From: Cloeon dipterum
Lineage: Eukaryota > Arthropoda > Insecta > Ephemeroptera > Baetidae
Length of the DNA stretch: 64,000 nt
Direction of reading: 5' to 3'
Assembly: GCF_949628265.1 (NCBI RefSeq)
Contig: NC_088788.1
Span: forward strand, 2,232,001 to 2,296,000
Shown: positions 33,281 through 49,513 of the stretch, piece by piece
How positions within the stretch are numbered: position 1 is the stretch's first letter
Layout of the letters: each line of letters begins with the position of its first letter
Notes under the pieces: generated by a model
The model's input: the letters and a program-made list of their open reading frames with translations, nothing else
Databases searched by the model: none
Told to the model about the DNA's origin: nothing
Made by a program: the position numbers and the translations under genes

Positions 33281-35569
33281 ATGACTGGCAGGGGCTCTCG
33301 GAAGGGCGGCAAGCCGGGCATGAAGCAGTCAAGCCCGGACGCCAAGAAAGCCGAGGTGCCGAGTTCGCCGCTGGCTTCCTCGTCCGCCCTGTCCACGTCG
33401 TCCGGCTCTCCGGACAACAAGGAGGCGGCCCTGTCGTTCCCCTTGGTCAAGATCAGCGACAACTCCAAAACCCTGCCCAGATACACATTAGGTTCATAAT
33501 TTTGATATTCGTCTCGATTCGGTGGAAGTTATTTGATTGTAATTTTTTTTTACAGTTTTGGCGCGGACTGAAAAGGAGGGTGTGACCATGGACGACTTGG
33601 ACACCTTGCAGCTCGAGCTGGAGGTGCTGTTGTCTGCCGCGGCTGTCCGCATCAGAGCTCTGAAAGGAGAGGTCGGCGCCCTAGAGCAACCCGACACGGA
33701 GAAAAAGGACAAAAAGTCTCGCTCCGCCAAACCTGTACGATTATTCCGAAGAATCGTCGATTATTTTTAATTTGGAATCCTCAGGTGAAAAAATCCGGCT
33801 GTAAACTGAAGGAAGAGGTACCAAGCAAGAAGTTGAGGGAGTCGACCGGCAAGGCACTCGAAGTGCAAAGCCCGCTGCCCATCAAGTTCACCAAAGTCAA
33901 AAATCCGCCTGCCACTTTGACCCCGACAAATGTTAGACCATTCAATAGAAATGAATGCGATTGTGCAATTTTGAACAGTTCACAGTGCCAGACATCGACT
34001 TCGACACTCCACCGAAGATGGAGGTGCTGTTGCCCGACCCGAAAAACGACGTGCCCAACAAGTTCTGGTCCTCCGTCGAGCCATACTGTTCCGAGATCTC
34101 AACTGCTGACATTCAGGTATAAAATCCTAAATTAAGAGCTCCAATTTTTCTAATTTCGCAACAGGTGTTGAAAGACCTGATCGCGGTGAACGAGAACCAA
34201 GCAACGAACCTGACGATTCCTCCTCTCGGCAAACACTACTCCAGCGTGTGGATGGACGAAGAGGTCATGCAAGACTCAAACTCGACCGGAAAATCAAAAT
34301 GCGGACACAATGAGGTGCTGCTCCGAAAAGCAGAGAAGCTCAGGTGAATTTCAAGGTTGGCCATTAGTTTATTTTATTTCTGATAATTTTGCAATTAAAG
34401 TGGGCGTGCCGCGGCCCCTGGACCTCTCACTCAAAGGTTGGTCAGCGCCTTTCTTTCGGAGGACACGTCACTGCCGACAAAGCTGGAATCTGGCAAAGGT
34501 ATGATTCTTCAACTGGGAATTTTCTTAAAGGCTAAACATGGACTTTTTCCGGAAAATCGAAACACAATAAACAAATTACGTGCAGAAAATTTCAAGTTTT
34601 TGAGATATGGAGGGTCAAAGGTCGAAAAAAGGGTATTTTTTGGAGTTCAGGTATTAAAAATCGAACCCTCAGAAAATGCTTCAGTTCGCCCCTGAGATCA
34701 GACAAGACAAGTAGAAATGGAAACCTGGCGTCAGGGTAGCCTTCAGGCGTTTGATTTCCTTAAATTCCCATTTTTAGTTGCCACTTTAACGACGGCTTTA
34801 ATTGTTTGACGTCGAAACAATCGAAGAGTGGCCCGTAACTGATAATGAGGGAATACAATATGGCTGTGCACCACGCCCCCTAGGAGCAGCAAGCTATGTC
34901 TGCGCCGCCATATTATATTCCCTCGGTTACGCCCCCTCTTCAGCTGTTTCGACGCCAAATATTTCGGTTTCACGCACATCAAAAGATCAGAATATGTGCT
35001 TTTCGACCCTTCAGAGGCCTTCAGTGTGCTCAGGAAATGCCCTGAAAACGCATTATTTTGCTTTTTCAGACGACAGTGCCATGCTGAAGGCTCTGAGCAA
35101 TGGTCTCTCGTTGTCCGGCGCAGCCTCTCTGGAGTCCCGAATGCGCAAGGAGCTCATAGGCTTGGAAATTTTCGACCCTAATGCGCTTCAGAACGAACAA
35201 GATGACGAGATCCTGGAGGAGTTGAAGTCGAGCCAGGAAGAACTGCGGCGCGTCACCGAACACAACGTCAAAGCTCTGCAGCGCCTTCTGCACTGCGCCA
35301 CAGAGGAAATGGGACGCCAGGAGCTGCGCCGCAAACTCAACCAGGTCGACGCTCAGGTGAGATTTTTCCCTGATCCTTCGAAAGGCTCCGATTTAATTTA
35401 AAAACCTTCTCTGATGTTGCAGTTGGTGGAATTCCACAAAAAGGTAGTGTCCAACAAGATCAAGAAGAAGGTGATGTCGAAGAAGGAGCAGGAGCCCATC
35501 TGGAAGCTGCTCAAGGACCGAGACGCTTTGATCAAACAACTCGACGGAGTCCCTGCCAGGACCAAGTAG
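33281..35569 (+). CDS. Ada3: Transcriptional adapter 3 (Ada3), SAGA/ATAC HAT-module subunit
   Basis: Eight exons (33281-33491, 33556-33734, 33785-33931, 33979-34116, 34165-34343, 34401-34498, 35070-35356, 35423-35569) give 461 residues. Family landmarks are RYTLVLARTEKEGVTMDDLD, DTLQLELEVLLSAAAVRIR, PNKFWSSVEPYCSEISTADI, IPPLGKHYSSVW, APGPLTQRLVSAFL and a C-terminal helical Ada3 domain (SLESRMRKELIGLEIFDP to KLLKDRDALIKQLDG). Ada3 bridges Gcn5 and Ada2 in the histone acetyltransferase modules of SAGA and ATAC. The N terminus is basic and serine-rich and variable in the family. Length is close to the 430-560 typical of metazoans. Intron 6 (571 bases) contains a fold-back element. The gene converges on GCDH, the two stops being 235 bases apart. 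Confidence 0.95.
34803..34965. repeat. Fold-back element in Ada3 intron 6
   Basis: Arms of about 65 bp: TTGACGTCGAAACAATCGAA and GAGGGAATACAATATGGC on the left mirror GCCATATTATATTCCCTC and CAGCTGTTTCGACGCCAAA on the right. The spacer contains CACGCCCCC. No coding content; single copy here. Confidence 0.6.
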
Positions 35570-35803
35570 ACCAGTTTTCTGCCATTTTTCTGTTAAATTG
35601 TTCTATCTTGCATCATTTGTTTCCTCGCCAATGCTGATGGCAGTTCAAACGTTTATTTTTAAGTGTACAAAATAGATCTAGACCAAAACATGTGTGTTTT
35701 ATGATTAATTAAGAATAAACATCGTATATTTATATTAAAAGATGGCACGTTTTATTCATTTAAATCCTTACAAAAATATATAACATTTTTTTAGCTTTTA
35801 CAT

Positions 35804-37596
35804 TTAGGCAGAAAAGGCTTGCAGTCCGGTGATGGCCCTGCCGAGAATCAGGGCATGGATGTCGTGTGTGCCTTCGTAGGTGTTTACCGCCTCTAGATTC
35901 ATCACGTGTCTGATGATGTGATATTCATCAGAGATTCCGTTTCCTCCCAGCATGTCCCTGGCGACGCGGGCCATCTCCAACGCCTTGCCACAAGAGTTTC
36001 TCTTGATCAAGGAAATCATCTCCGGAGTGACCCTGAATTACAAAAAAACATTTCTAAGATAAAAGGCAATAATTATTGAATAACTCACAAGCCCTGGTCC
36101 TTGAGGCGGCCCACTTGGATGCACGACTGCAACCCGATCGAGATTTCAGTCAGCATGTCTGCCATTTTTTTCTGCATCAGCTGGTTGGCCGCCAGCGGCC
36201 GCTGGAACTGTTTGCGCTCCAATGTGTACTGACGAGCAGCGGCCAGGCAAAACTCGGCCGCTCCCAGCGCGCCCCACGCGATGCCGTAGCGAGCGTTGTT
36301 CAAGCAGCCAAACGGACCCTGAGGACACAATTATTATTAGAGGCATTCGGCAACTGTCTGTAGAGGTGGCGAAATAGATAAAAAGACGGGGCCGAAAAAA
36401 CCGCAAATAAACGCCAAATAAAATAAGCTTTCCCGTAACGAAACGCTTTGATTGCTCAGATTTAGCGCCGAAATGCGCAACTTTTTACCTTAAGCCCCGC
36501 AACATTGGGCAGCAAGTTCTCTTCTGGCACAGGCACCTGATCCATAAGAATCATTCCAGTGACTGAAGCACGCAACGAAAACTTTCCTTCGATCTTGGGC
36601 GTGGAGAGCCCCTCGAATCCCCTTTCAACAATAAATCCCCTTATTTGACCGTCGTCACACTTTGCCCACACAACGCAAACGTCAGCAATTGGCGAGTTGG
36701 TGATCCTGAAAAATAAAAATGAATAAACTTCTAGGTTTTATTTTTTGTGTTTGAATCAAACCAAGTTTTGCTGCCGCTGAGGTGGTAGACCTTTGCCTCT
36801 TTGTCGTATTTGGCCCTGGTTTCCATGCCTGCCGGGTCGCTTCCGTGGTTCGGCTCCGTCAGCCCGAAACAGCCGACCAACTCTCCTTTAGCTGGTAAAA
36901 AATTAGTAAATGGAATCTATCGAGATCTCGACGTGTACCTAGTTTAGGGATGAACCTTTGCTTTTGCTCCTCGGTGCCGTAGGCGTAGATGGGATGCATG
37001 ACCAGCGAGGACTGCACACTCATGGCAGAGCGGTAGCCACTGTCCACCCGTTCGATTTCTCTGGCCAAAAGACCGTAGGCCACCGACGAAACGCCAGCGC
37101 AGCCGTAGCCTTTGATTGTGGCGCCCAAAACGCCAATGGAGCCCAGCTCACTCATAATCTCCCGATCAAATACTAACAAATAAATACAAAAATATTTATT
37201 AACAATAAGAGAGGATCTTCATTTAATTACCTTCATTGCGGTTGGCCATCAATACTCGGGGCATTAGTTTTTCCTGGCAGTAAGTTTTGAAGGAATCGCG
37301 CACAATAATTTCTTCCTCCGTCAGCTGCGAGTTTAAATTTAATGCATCTTCCCAGTTGAACTTCGCTATTAAATTAACAAAATCTTAATTGATTCTAACA
37401 TAATAAAAAAATATTAAAACCTTTTGCTGGCGTGGCAAGGCATGTTGAAAATTTCCGCAAGGACAAAGACTGATCTGTCAATCAAAAGGTAATTTAAATT
37501 AATTTCTTCCATGACTTGTTATGTAACTATGTATTTACCTAAAGAGACTGCCCTGTAAAGACTATTTCTGAGCCGAAGAAGAGCCCTCGAAGCCAT
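35804..37596 (-). CDS. GCDH: Glutaryl-CoA dehydrogenase, mitochondrial
   Basis: Eight minus-strand exons (37539-37596, 37421-37474, 37231-37365, 36939-37172, 36762-36891, 36489-36705, 36089-36318, 35804-36032) give 428 residues (human 438). The start [20 protein letters not shown] is a typical mitochondrial presequence. Acyl-CoA dehydrogenase motifs follow: [63 protein letters not shown], and [20 protein letters not shown] with the catalytic glutamate at 406. The enzyme is a matrix FAD homotetramer that oxidises and decarboxylates glutaryl-CoA to crotonyl-CoA in lysine and tryptophan breakdown, passing electrons to ETF. All key residues are present. It converges with Ada3; both polyadenylation signals fall in the 235 bases between them. 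Confidence 0.97.
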
Positions 37597-38199
37597 TTTC
37601 GACCTCAATTCAAGTCGTCACTGCTGATTAAAAGGGCAGGAGTAGCAAATTGCGGGTGCACGGGGTACAACCTTGAACCCCTTTCACTGTTTGCAATAAT
37701 AAAAGGTTGCTATGCAAAACAGTTTGAAGACAATACAGCAAAGATGCATATAATTATAATTTTCCAACCTTTTCGCTCCGAGGTTTTATATTGGTGTAAG
37801 CGCACGACTCGATCGGAGATTCGCAAAACAGTCAAAATATTTTTATCCTTTTCGTTTTCTCGGTTTTCTCCGTCGCCGTACGTGTTGTTCCAGATTCAGA
37901 TGAGAAGAAGGGGTGTGGTAGCGCTGCGACCAATCACGACGCTGATTCGCACTTGCAGTGCAAAATTCGAATGGATCCGGAGGGAAAGGAGCGTGCAATC
38001 CTCTTTCAACGCCTTATTATGTCATCAAATGAGTCAGTGTTCTAAAGGATAATTATATTATTGCATTCACTTATTCAGCCCTTCACTTTTATCAATTGCA
38101 TTATCTCCAATTTTTCAATTTAAAAGGGCAGCAATGAAAGTTGTTTGCAATATGAAAGGGAATTATCTGGAATTTTATTGCGATTAAAATGCACCATCG

Positions 38200-38450
38200 C
38201 AGTCTGGAGTCTGGGATTTCACACAGCAGCAAGAATTCTTTGCTCGAAAATCCTCTCGATGCTGATTGGCTGACGCATCACAACTATGAGTCACGCGGAA
38301 TGTCCGGCCAATCAGCGTCGAGGATTTTTCAAACTTAAGAATTCTTGCTGCTGTATTCAATTTGCATGATTTTATTCGCAATTAAATCACTTTTAATGGG
38401 TTTCTGCGACCATAAAGCGAATGAACAACTCTTTAACTACAAATGGACAC
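38200..38450. mobile_element. Fold-back element B, copy 3
   Basis: Arms: ACAGCAGCAAGAATTCTTTG, GATGCTGATTGGCTGACG versus CCAATCAGCGTCGAGGATTT, TTAAGAATTCTTGCTGCTGT. The centre is shorter than in other copies. It lies 600 bases upstream of GCDH. Confidence 0.8.
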
Positions 38451-40412
38451 TAAACAAGCGCTTGGTAGCAGAACTAAAGGGGTTCTTATAGGTGGAAAAA
38501 TGCGAAAAATTCGTTCGGTGACTTTATCTCTTTGTGTTTGAGGTCTTAACAAAAAAACCCATAAATATTAGGCTGCGCACAGGAGCGTTTCCAAACGCAA
38601 TCTTCCGCAATCTTTACACTCAGCATTATTGAAAACCGGTGTGACCGGTGTAAAATGCTGCGCGTAATTGCCTCGCGTACTTTTATTTATTTATTTAAAA
38701 TGTTATCACACGACACGTTGGCAAAACGAACAGTTCTCGTAATATAATTTATACATTCCATTTGAAATTTCAATATCCGACAATTTTTTTATCAGAATGA
38801 TATCGTGGCTGCGAATTCACACCTCGAGAAAACGAGGAAGAATAAAAGTGGTGTTGAGTTGAGTTATGAAACGAGAAATGGAGTGTTCGTGCGAGGAACG
38901 AGAGCAAGTTAAGGCGTGGTCAGCAGCAAAAAAAAATATATCTGTCGAAGGGAGTTGTCCCTTTTACAAATCTGGCTACGTTTGTGTATCGGACCGTACC
39001 GTGTGTGCGTTTAATTGTCAAGGCCACGCACTCTTTTGCGTGAAAAGCAGCAGGCCGATCCGACCTACCGACAAACTCTCAAGGATTTCTGCTTGCCTCT
39101 TGTGACAATAATCTCACGCATCTGAGAAATCGAACCCAACAGTCGTATTTCCAATTTTTATGCTGCCATAAAACGAGATAAAGAAGCAATTTTCGACTCT
39201 TTTATTTCACAGATGAATCTGGAACCTTAAATTTGGTGTCAAAAGATGCCTAATTAGATGGCTAACAACTTTTGTGTTCACAAAAATTTATTTCGAATAT
39301 TCAAAATTATAGAAATTTTAAATTTTGTACTCAAATTTGGAATACCCTGAATATTTCATTTTAAATTTTTATCTAATTTTAGGGAAAAATGTTTCCCCAA
39401 GTGTGTGACGTTTGCCGAAAATTTTTTAGGATAGAGAAACTGAGTTTTTGAGGGTCGAAATTTGAAAAATCGTCATTTAAAATTAGAAATCAGATTATTT
39501 TGACGCTGGAAGCCAGCTAGGAATCATTCCCGAGGTCAGAAAAGATCATTAAAACAAATTAAAATTCTAACCTAGCCGTCAGGGTGGTTCCAGCACCTTC
39601 CAGGAGAGGAATTTATACGAGATTTTTTGTAACATCTGCCCTGGTATTGGCCTGAATTGCAATACTAACTAATTTTGTTATTAATATCTTAGTCCAATAA
39701 AGCTTTTGAATTACTTCAGTTCCTGTTAATATTTATTCGTTCAACACGTTGATAATAGAAAAACAAAAATTATGTAAAATATTACAACAATTTACGCAAT
39801 TTATATTTCGGAAATGTATTTTTCGTATTTTTTATTAGGTCATTCTAACATTCTTGAGCAAAACAATATCATAAATAGAATGAAATTGAGCGAGGACCTC
39901 GGAAGCATCGCAGTAATTGCGGTCTGAATAGTTCGAGAATAAGCTTCCTTTTCCGCATGGGGCGTGCACGAGCAGTAAAAGACGAAAAACAGAAAACACA
40001 GCACAGCTTCCGTAAGTACAGATCACGTGCTAAAAGTGTCGGGGAAAGAAAGAACCGAGTTGTTGGGCTTCCGGGGAGATGCGAATTTCGCCTTGGTGGC
40101 TGCGGCGGCGGCGGCTTGCAGGGCGCGGTGCTTTATTTGCATCGCTCCACTAGGTTCTTTCTCATTTGTTTGTTGTCGCTCGCTCGCTCGCAATAATAAT
40201 ATTCGCCTTTCACTCTCGCCTCGCCGCCTGCCTCCAGCCCATTGGCCACTCACGACAGAAAAGATAAAATTGCTTTTCAGACTCCGCAGACACGCTGCTT
40301 TTTCTCGTCTCCGCGCCGCATAGTGAAAGAACGAAAAAAATAGGATTGGTCACGCCTCGTCTGTTGCTGATCTCGTATTAGGTTCTGGGAGATCTTCTCG
40401 TCAGGAAAAATG

Positions 40413-41248
40413 TTAAAAGATCGTCTTTGACGAATTTTCTAAGCCCACCAATCGATTCCTGAGGGTCGAATTAAGTAAAATGGATGTTTTTCCCGACCAA
40501 AAGGTCCAGCGCGACGTGCGAACTTTTTTCCCGCCAAAACAATTTGAATGCGAGAACTGCGCATGCGTCAGAGCTGGCTGAGACAAAGAAGTCGTTCGTA
40601 CAGGCTCTTTTAGTGCTCAAACCATCTGTGACGCATGCGCACTTCTCGCATTCAAATTGTTTTGGCGGGAAAAAAGTTCGCACGTCACGCTGCACTTTTT
40701 GGTCGGAAAAACTTCATCAAAGGTGGTCTTTAAATAAAGATTTTTAGCAAATGTGGGCGTGGTTCCTAAGAACTTGTAAGAAGGAGGCGTGGCACGTGTT
40801 GCAAAGCTCGGGATAATCGTAAAATTGAGAGTAAAATCGATGGAATTTTGGAATGGGGAAGTGGTTGTCTGTGGGAAAACTGAAAAGAAGGCGTGGCACG
40901 AAAATCATTTAACGATTTTACTAAGAGAACTCGTGGGAATCTCGAATTGGGGGGCGTGAATTTGATGAAAATTACAAGAAACGGTTAGGTACGTGTCACA
41001 AAGAGCGGGAAATTAACAAAGTCGACTCAGAATTCACGGAAAATTTTGAAATTTGGGGGCGCGGTCCTTCAGAAAATTGGAATAAATAACAATTTAACTG
41101 AAAAATCGCGGGAATTTTGAAATGAGGCCGTGTTGCCCAGGAATTTAAATTAATGGGGCGTGGCAAGATGTCGCAAAGTTCGGTAAAATCGTAAAATTGG
41201 CATTTTACAGGCATTTTAATCTTTGACTTCGTCGAAGACTGTCTTTAA
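40413..41248. mobile_element. TTAA-bounded element D, copy 2
   Basis: TTAA at both ends (40413 and 41245). The left end has CACCAATCGATTCCTGAGGG. Mirrored arms GACGTGCGAACTTTTTTCCC and GGGAAAAAAGTTCGCACGTC frame CGCATGCGTCAGAGCTGG and its mirror. The right part is a GGGCGTGG-type array matching, in reverse, that of copy 1. Confidence 0.82.
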
Positions 41249-42349
41249 AAAATTCAAGGACTTTATTTTGATGCATTTTTATCAGATTAATTTTAATCAA
41301 TGTTGCTATAGTTAATGTATCAATCATTTTCAAACGATAAGAAGAATTAAAATCAAGGTTAATATTTCAATAACAACTTTAAATCGGTGTGTAATTTTAT
41401 TGCAAGGATTCAAGTCACCGCAGTAAGTGCAATTTCCATAATTTTCAGTCATTTAGAGCAATATTCTTGCCACTCTGTAATCCAGGAAGCTATATAGTTT
41501 CTAAGTTGCAAACTTTGTCACATTTAAAGATTAGCATCTTTGCTGACAAAGTAAACACGTCTCTGTGTCTGTTTGCTTAAAAAATTACGTTTGATAAAAA
41601 ACACAAACGTCGTAAAATGCCTTTAACCCCTCCCTTTCCATTTCTGGCCCGGCATGAGGCATTTATACTATTATCAATGAATCTGATTGATTTTCTTATC
41701 GGGCACAACGCACGAAAAGTTACAGGCGTATTTTTTCGCGGAACAAATTAGTTAATCCTTTAGCGCGGCGCATTCGCTTTTCTTGTCTCTCTCGTCAGGG
41801 TTCTTTTATCTTTTTTATACACAATTATATTATCTGGAATTTTGTGTTTATCTGCGCGGACAGTGCTCGCGCGTCAATGCCAAGCTCTGTCTGTGCGTCG
41901 CGGCGTCACGTCAGCCGCTGGCATTGAATAAGCCAGGGATGTGCGACAATAATTTTCCAGTTTTCAGCGAGCAATTCGCATTCGCACCACACCCAACAAC
42001 TCAACTGCTGGGGAGTTGTCCCCGTGCCGATGCCGACCGCGGCCCAACCCTCACCAGGTACTCGAGCCAATTTTTCTTACTCGCGTTTCAAGCACGCAGA
42101 TTACGACACATAGATAATTATGTCATTTATTATTACACACAAATCAAAGTAAAGATTTTAAAATTAATTCTTGTTTATTTTTGATTCAGGTGTTTGAATA
42201 TATTTATAATTTTTTGTCATGTTGGCCTGCTGTCTAATTTTTTTTAAATAATTTACGGTAATTATCTCATTATCTTTTAGATAGACAATTACTTATCCTA
42301 GAAAAATAATCTGTTTAATTTATTTGATTAGGCTGCTGAAAAAGTGTGC

Positions 42350-43420
42350 GCACTGAAATGAGAAATAATTGAAGAAACTCTAGGGGAGAGATATTTTGCA
42401 TCTTTTCAATCGCTAAATCTCGGGTTGTAATTGTCAGAATTGTTAAAAGTGCACACCGTTCAACTTGTCTTAACCTCCTCTAGATATCCAGTGGAATTTG
42501 GGGAAGATTTTTTCAATTTAAGAGCGTTTTTAAAAGCGAAAAGATTGCTGAAAGTGCAAAACGACGCGATTTTTCTCGGGGTGGAAGGGGGATGAGGGTT
42601 GATCACCCTCAAAACATTTTGGCTATCTAGGAAAGGTTAAGACGAGTTGAACGGTATGTAATTTTTGCAATTCTGATGGTTAGAAGCCGAGATTTGGAGT
42701 TTTAAATGTTGCCAAAACACGAAATCACGAATGTTTCGACTTTTTTTATTTTATAAACTCCAAATCTCGGGTTCTAACTATCAGAATTGAAAAAATTAAG
42801 CATCATTAGACACGTCTTGACCTACCCTGAATAGCTGAATAGTTCAGGGGGTTCTAACCCTCACCCCTTTTAACCCCTGGTAATTTTGCTGTGGTAAAAT
42901 GTACTCAAAAGCATTTACCTCAGTTTTAAAAATATTTTAGTGATTTAGGTTGGAAGGTAAGCACCCCTAAACCATTCAGCTGGACAGGGGAGGTCGAGAC
43001 GAGTCCAACGGTGGGTAAATTTTGCAATTCTGATGGTTAGAATCCGAGATTTGGAATTTAAAATGTTTGCAAAGCACGAAAATTAAAATATTTGTGACTT
43101 ACGTATTTTGCAAACGCCAAATCTCGGATTCTAACCATCAGAATTGCAAAATTCACCCACCGTTGGACTCGTAATGACCTCCCCTGATCAGCTAAAGGGT
43201 TTAGGGGTGCTTACCCTTATCCATTTCATCCCCCTGCTACAATATCAATAAGAAAAAAAATAAAAAATGTGTTTTTTATATTTTTCAAAGGGGTGTCGAG
43301 TTAAAAAAGATTTTGATGGTAAGCAAACCCTTAACCTCAAAGGGGAGGTTTAGACGAGTCTAACGGTGTGCAATTTTTGCAATTCTGATGGTTAGAAACA
43401 GAGACAAGATATGGGAAATT
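42350..43420. repeat. Array F: tandem long hairpins
   Basis: A block containing GCAATTCTGATGGTTAGAA then CCGAGATTTGG occurs repeatedly in alternating orientation. One hairpin has arms 42956-43073 and 43107-43217 with a loop of about 33 bases. A second, more diverged, has arms near 42582-42703 and 42755-42880. Unpaired single arms lie at 42400-42500 and 43310-43400. The stem ends carry AAGCACCCCTAAACC and its mirror. No coding frame. Confidence 0.8.
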
Positions 43421-43689
43421 CCGGAAAAATCAAAATTGTAAAAAATTCTCGGGTTTTTTAAGTTTTTATTGGAATTTTATTTTAATGAAATTCTTTTCCA
43501 CGGGAAAACCCATTTAAAGACGCAATGTTCTCGTAAATTTACGTTGTTTACGCCAATTTTTCCCTTCGCGCCGTGCCATTTCCGCCGATTTAAATGTTTT
43601 CAAAGCTTCTCGTGTTTCACAAAGTACAGTGATTGTTGTAAAATAAATAGCCAGGTTGTCGGGAGCGATGTGTTCATGTGTTCATGTGT

Positions 43690-44685
43690 GTGTGTGTGTG
43701 AGTGGACGCGGGCATGGAAGTTGCAGCGGCGCGCTTGATTGGTGCACGGGAGGCAGCGGGCAGGTACTGTTAGAGAGGCGCGAGCAAATATTTTAATCGG
43801 GCTGCCGGTGCCGCGGCCACTCAGTCAGTGCACGACCGCTTTTCACTCGCTGCGGCCGCTCCAGCAAGGAGAGAAATCGACAAAACGTACGAGACGAAAA
43901 CACAGGCGAGTAACAATTTCGAATTCTCTCACGAAAACAAAAATTAAAACACCCGTCGTCGAATCGGACAGACGCAACCCGCGTTGCAGGAGAGCTCGAC
44001 GAGCGGTTTTTCAACAATTTTTAGAATTAATTTTTTTTCAGTGCGGTGTTGTGGCAAAATGTTTTGCAGCTGTGTAGAAAGGGAACTCGGTTTGCAATTG
44101 TGAGCAATCGAGAAAGTAGTCTCGCCGGAGACAAAGTGGGTCACACATTCAAAGGTCGCTCGATAAATTAATTTGTTCCGTCGGAAAAATTTCGAGTTTT
44201 TGGCACGAAAACGACCGAGTTTGCAGCAAAAGCGCAGGCGTCTTCTCGGTTGCAAGGTCGAGAAATTGGATCCGCCCTGCGATCAGTGGCAGATACATTT
44301 CCTATACAGCTCGCGATCATGCTCCATTGAAAGGCAGAGCAGCGGAAAAAGGTCTGTCGCGCGTGGGAAAAATAAAGCTCACTTTCGATTAATTTCTACA
44401 CGAGAAACTGCCAAATAGCGTTCGAAAAGGGAGAGAAATGACTGAAAAAAGTTGAAAGCTCTTGAGAGTGAGAATAAAATATAACTCTCACTTGGCGCCG
44501 CGTGGTTTCTTTCTCCGGCGCGAGTGTCCGTGATCGACCGGCGGTGAACTAGTTTTTCAACCGCATGCGAGATGATGAAAACCAAGCTGCTCACGTACCA
44601 ACGCACACAGTGTGCAATTAATTAATTTAATTTAATTTTCGGGCTCTTTTTCTCTTATGTGTTGACAGGAAGCGCGCCGGTGAAA
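43690..44685 (+). promoter_or_regulatory. UAP1 5' UTR / promoter block
   Basis: A GC-richer stretch with TG repeats (43685) and a probable acceptor at 44661-44668 (TGTTGACAG) just before the UAP1 ATG shows that at least one non-coding exon lies upstream. Candidate donors are GGGCAG-GTACTG at 43762 and GCTCAC-GTACCA at 44593; I cannot choose between them. Confidence 0.5.
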
Positions 44686-48568
<3,883 letters not shown>

Positions 48569-49513
48569 TCCACTAATTAGTTACTGCGCTTCTGCGAACG
48601 TGTGAAAACGAGTTTGATTGATTGGACATGAGTTGGAGGAATTAATGCGTGGACAAACGCCGTCTCTTTCCATATTTTTATACATAAATTGTTGATATAT
48701 TAGCTTTAAGATTGCATTTCGGGAGGAAAATTCAAAAACTTCCTTTTAATAAGTGCCTTTTTACATACAGAACTTTTTTATCTGACAGTAAAATATATGA
48801 ATGATAAAATAATTACACTCTTTTATTTTATTTCACCCTGAAAAATCAAAATTTTGGAAAAAGGTCACAAAATGTGACCTTGACCTTTGTCCTGCGACTT
48901 TTTTATGAATTGAAAAGTTGTTCAGGATCCAAAGGAGGTTGGATGGTGAAAGTTTGAAGATGATATCTTGACTCAATCAAAAGTTACAGCCCAACTTTCA
49001 TTTTTAGTCATTTATTTTCAGCAGTTTTTGAGCCAGCAAAAAAGGAACGCCCCCTTTTCCCTTATGCAACCAGCATAGCTAAAAATCACAGCAGGTTGCC
49101 TAATTATGAATTTTATAACGAATTTAAGCGTCATTCCTTACTCATCCCGCTTGTTATCTGCAAAAAACACGTGTCATAGTTTATTAACATTAATTAGTAA
49201 GCAGCCAGTAATTATCAAGTCAAAAATTATGACGAGAGAGACCGCGAATGCATAATATTCTGACATGTTGTGGCGACAGTAGCGCCATTCACGATTACAT
49301 TGTTTTGCAAATGTGTTAGTGCGGTTCTCGTGTCGCCAGAGGTCTCTGGCGCTAATGAGCATGAGCAGTAGCAGTAGACACACACACAAACAGAACGAAA
49401 AGGCGTGTTTTGTCCGCGGTCGCCGTCGAGTTCGGACGCACAAGTGCCCAAGAAGTCGTGCGGACGCAGAAGTGACGAATTTTCGCTCGGTGGAGACGAG
49501 GAGGCGGGCAAAA

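Larger units (their letters stand above)
37597..44685. other. 7 kb spacer: GCDH 5' flank, repeats, UAP1 5' region
   Basis: The largest gene-free stretch. It holds repeat B (38200-38450), element D (40413-41248), hairpin array F (42350-43420) and, next to the UAP1 start, a GC-rich block (43690-44640) that probably contains UAP1 promoter and non-coding exons. A second GC-richer block at 39950-40330 has GCTCGCTCGCTCG and CGGCGGCGGCG runs and could be a promoter, but no exon could be joined to it. Open frames here have no recognisable protein. Confidence 0.5.

Noticed and set aside
38866-39105. 79-codon frame with several cysteines
   Set aside because: No signal peptide, splice context or recognisable spacing; chance frame in spacer.
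42350-43420. A microRNA cluster
   Set aside because: Stems of over 110 bp are far longer than pre-miRNA hairpins; hairpin siRNA or a fold-back element fits better.
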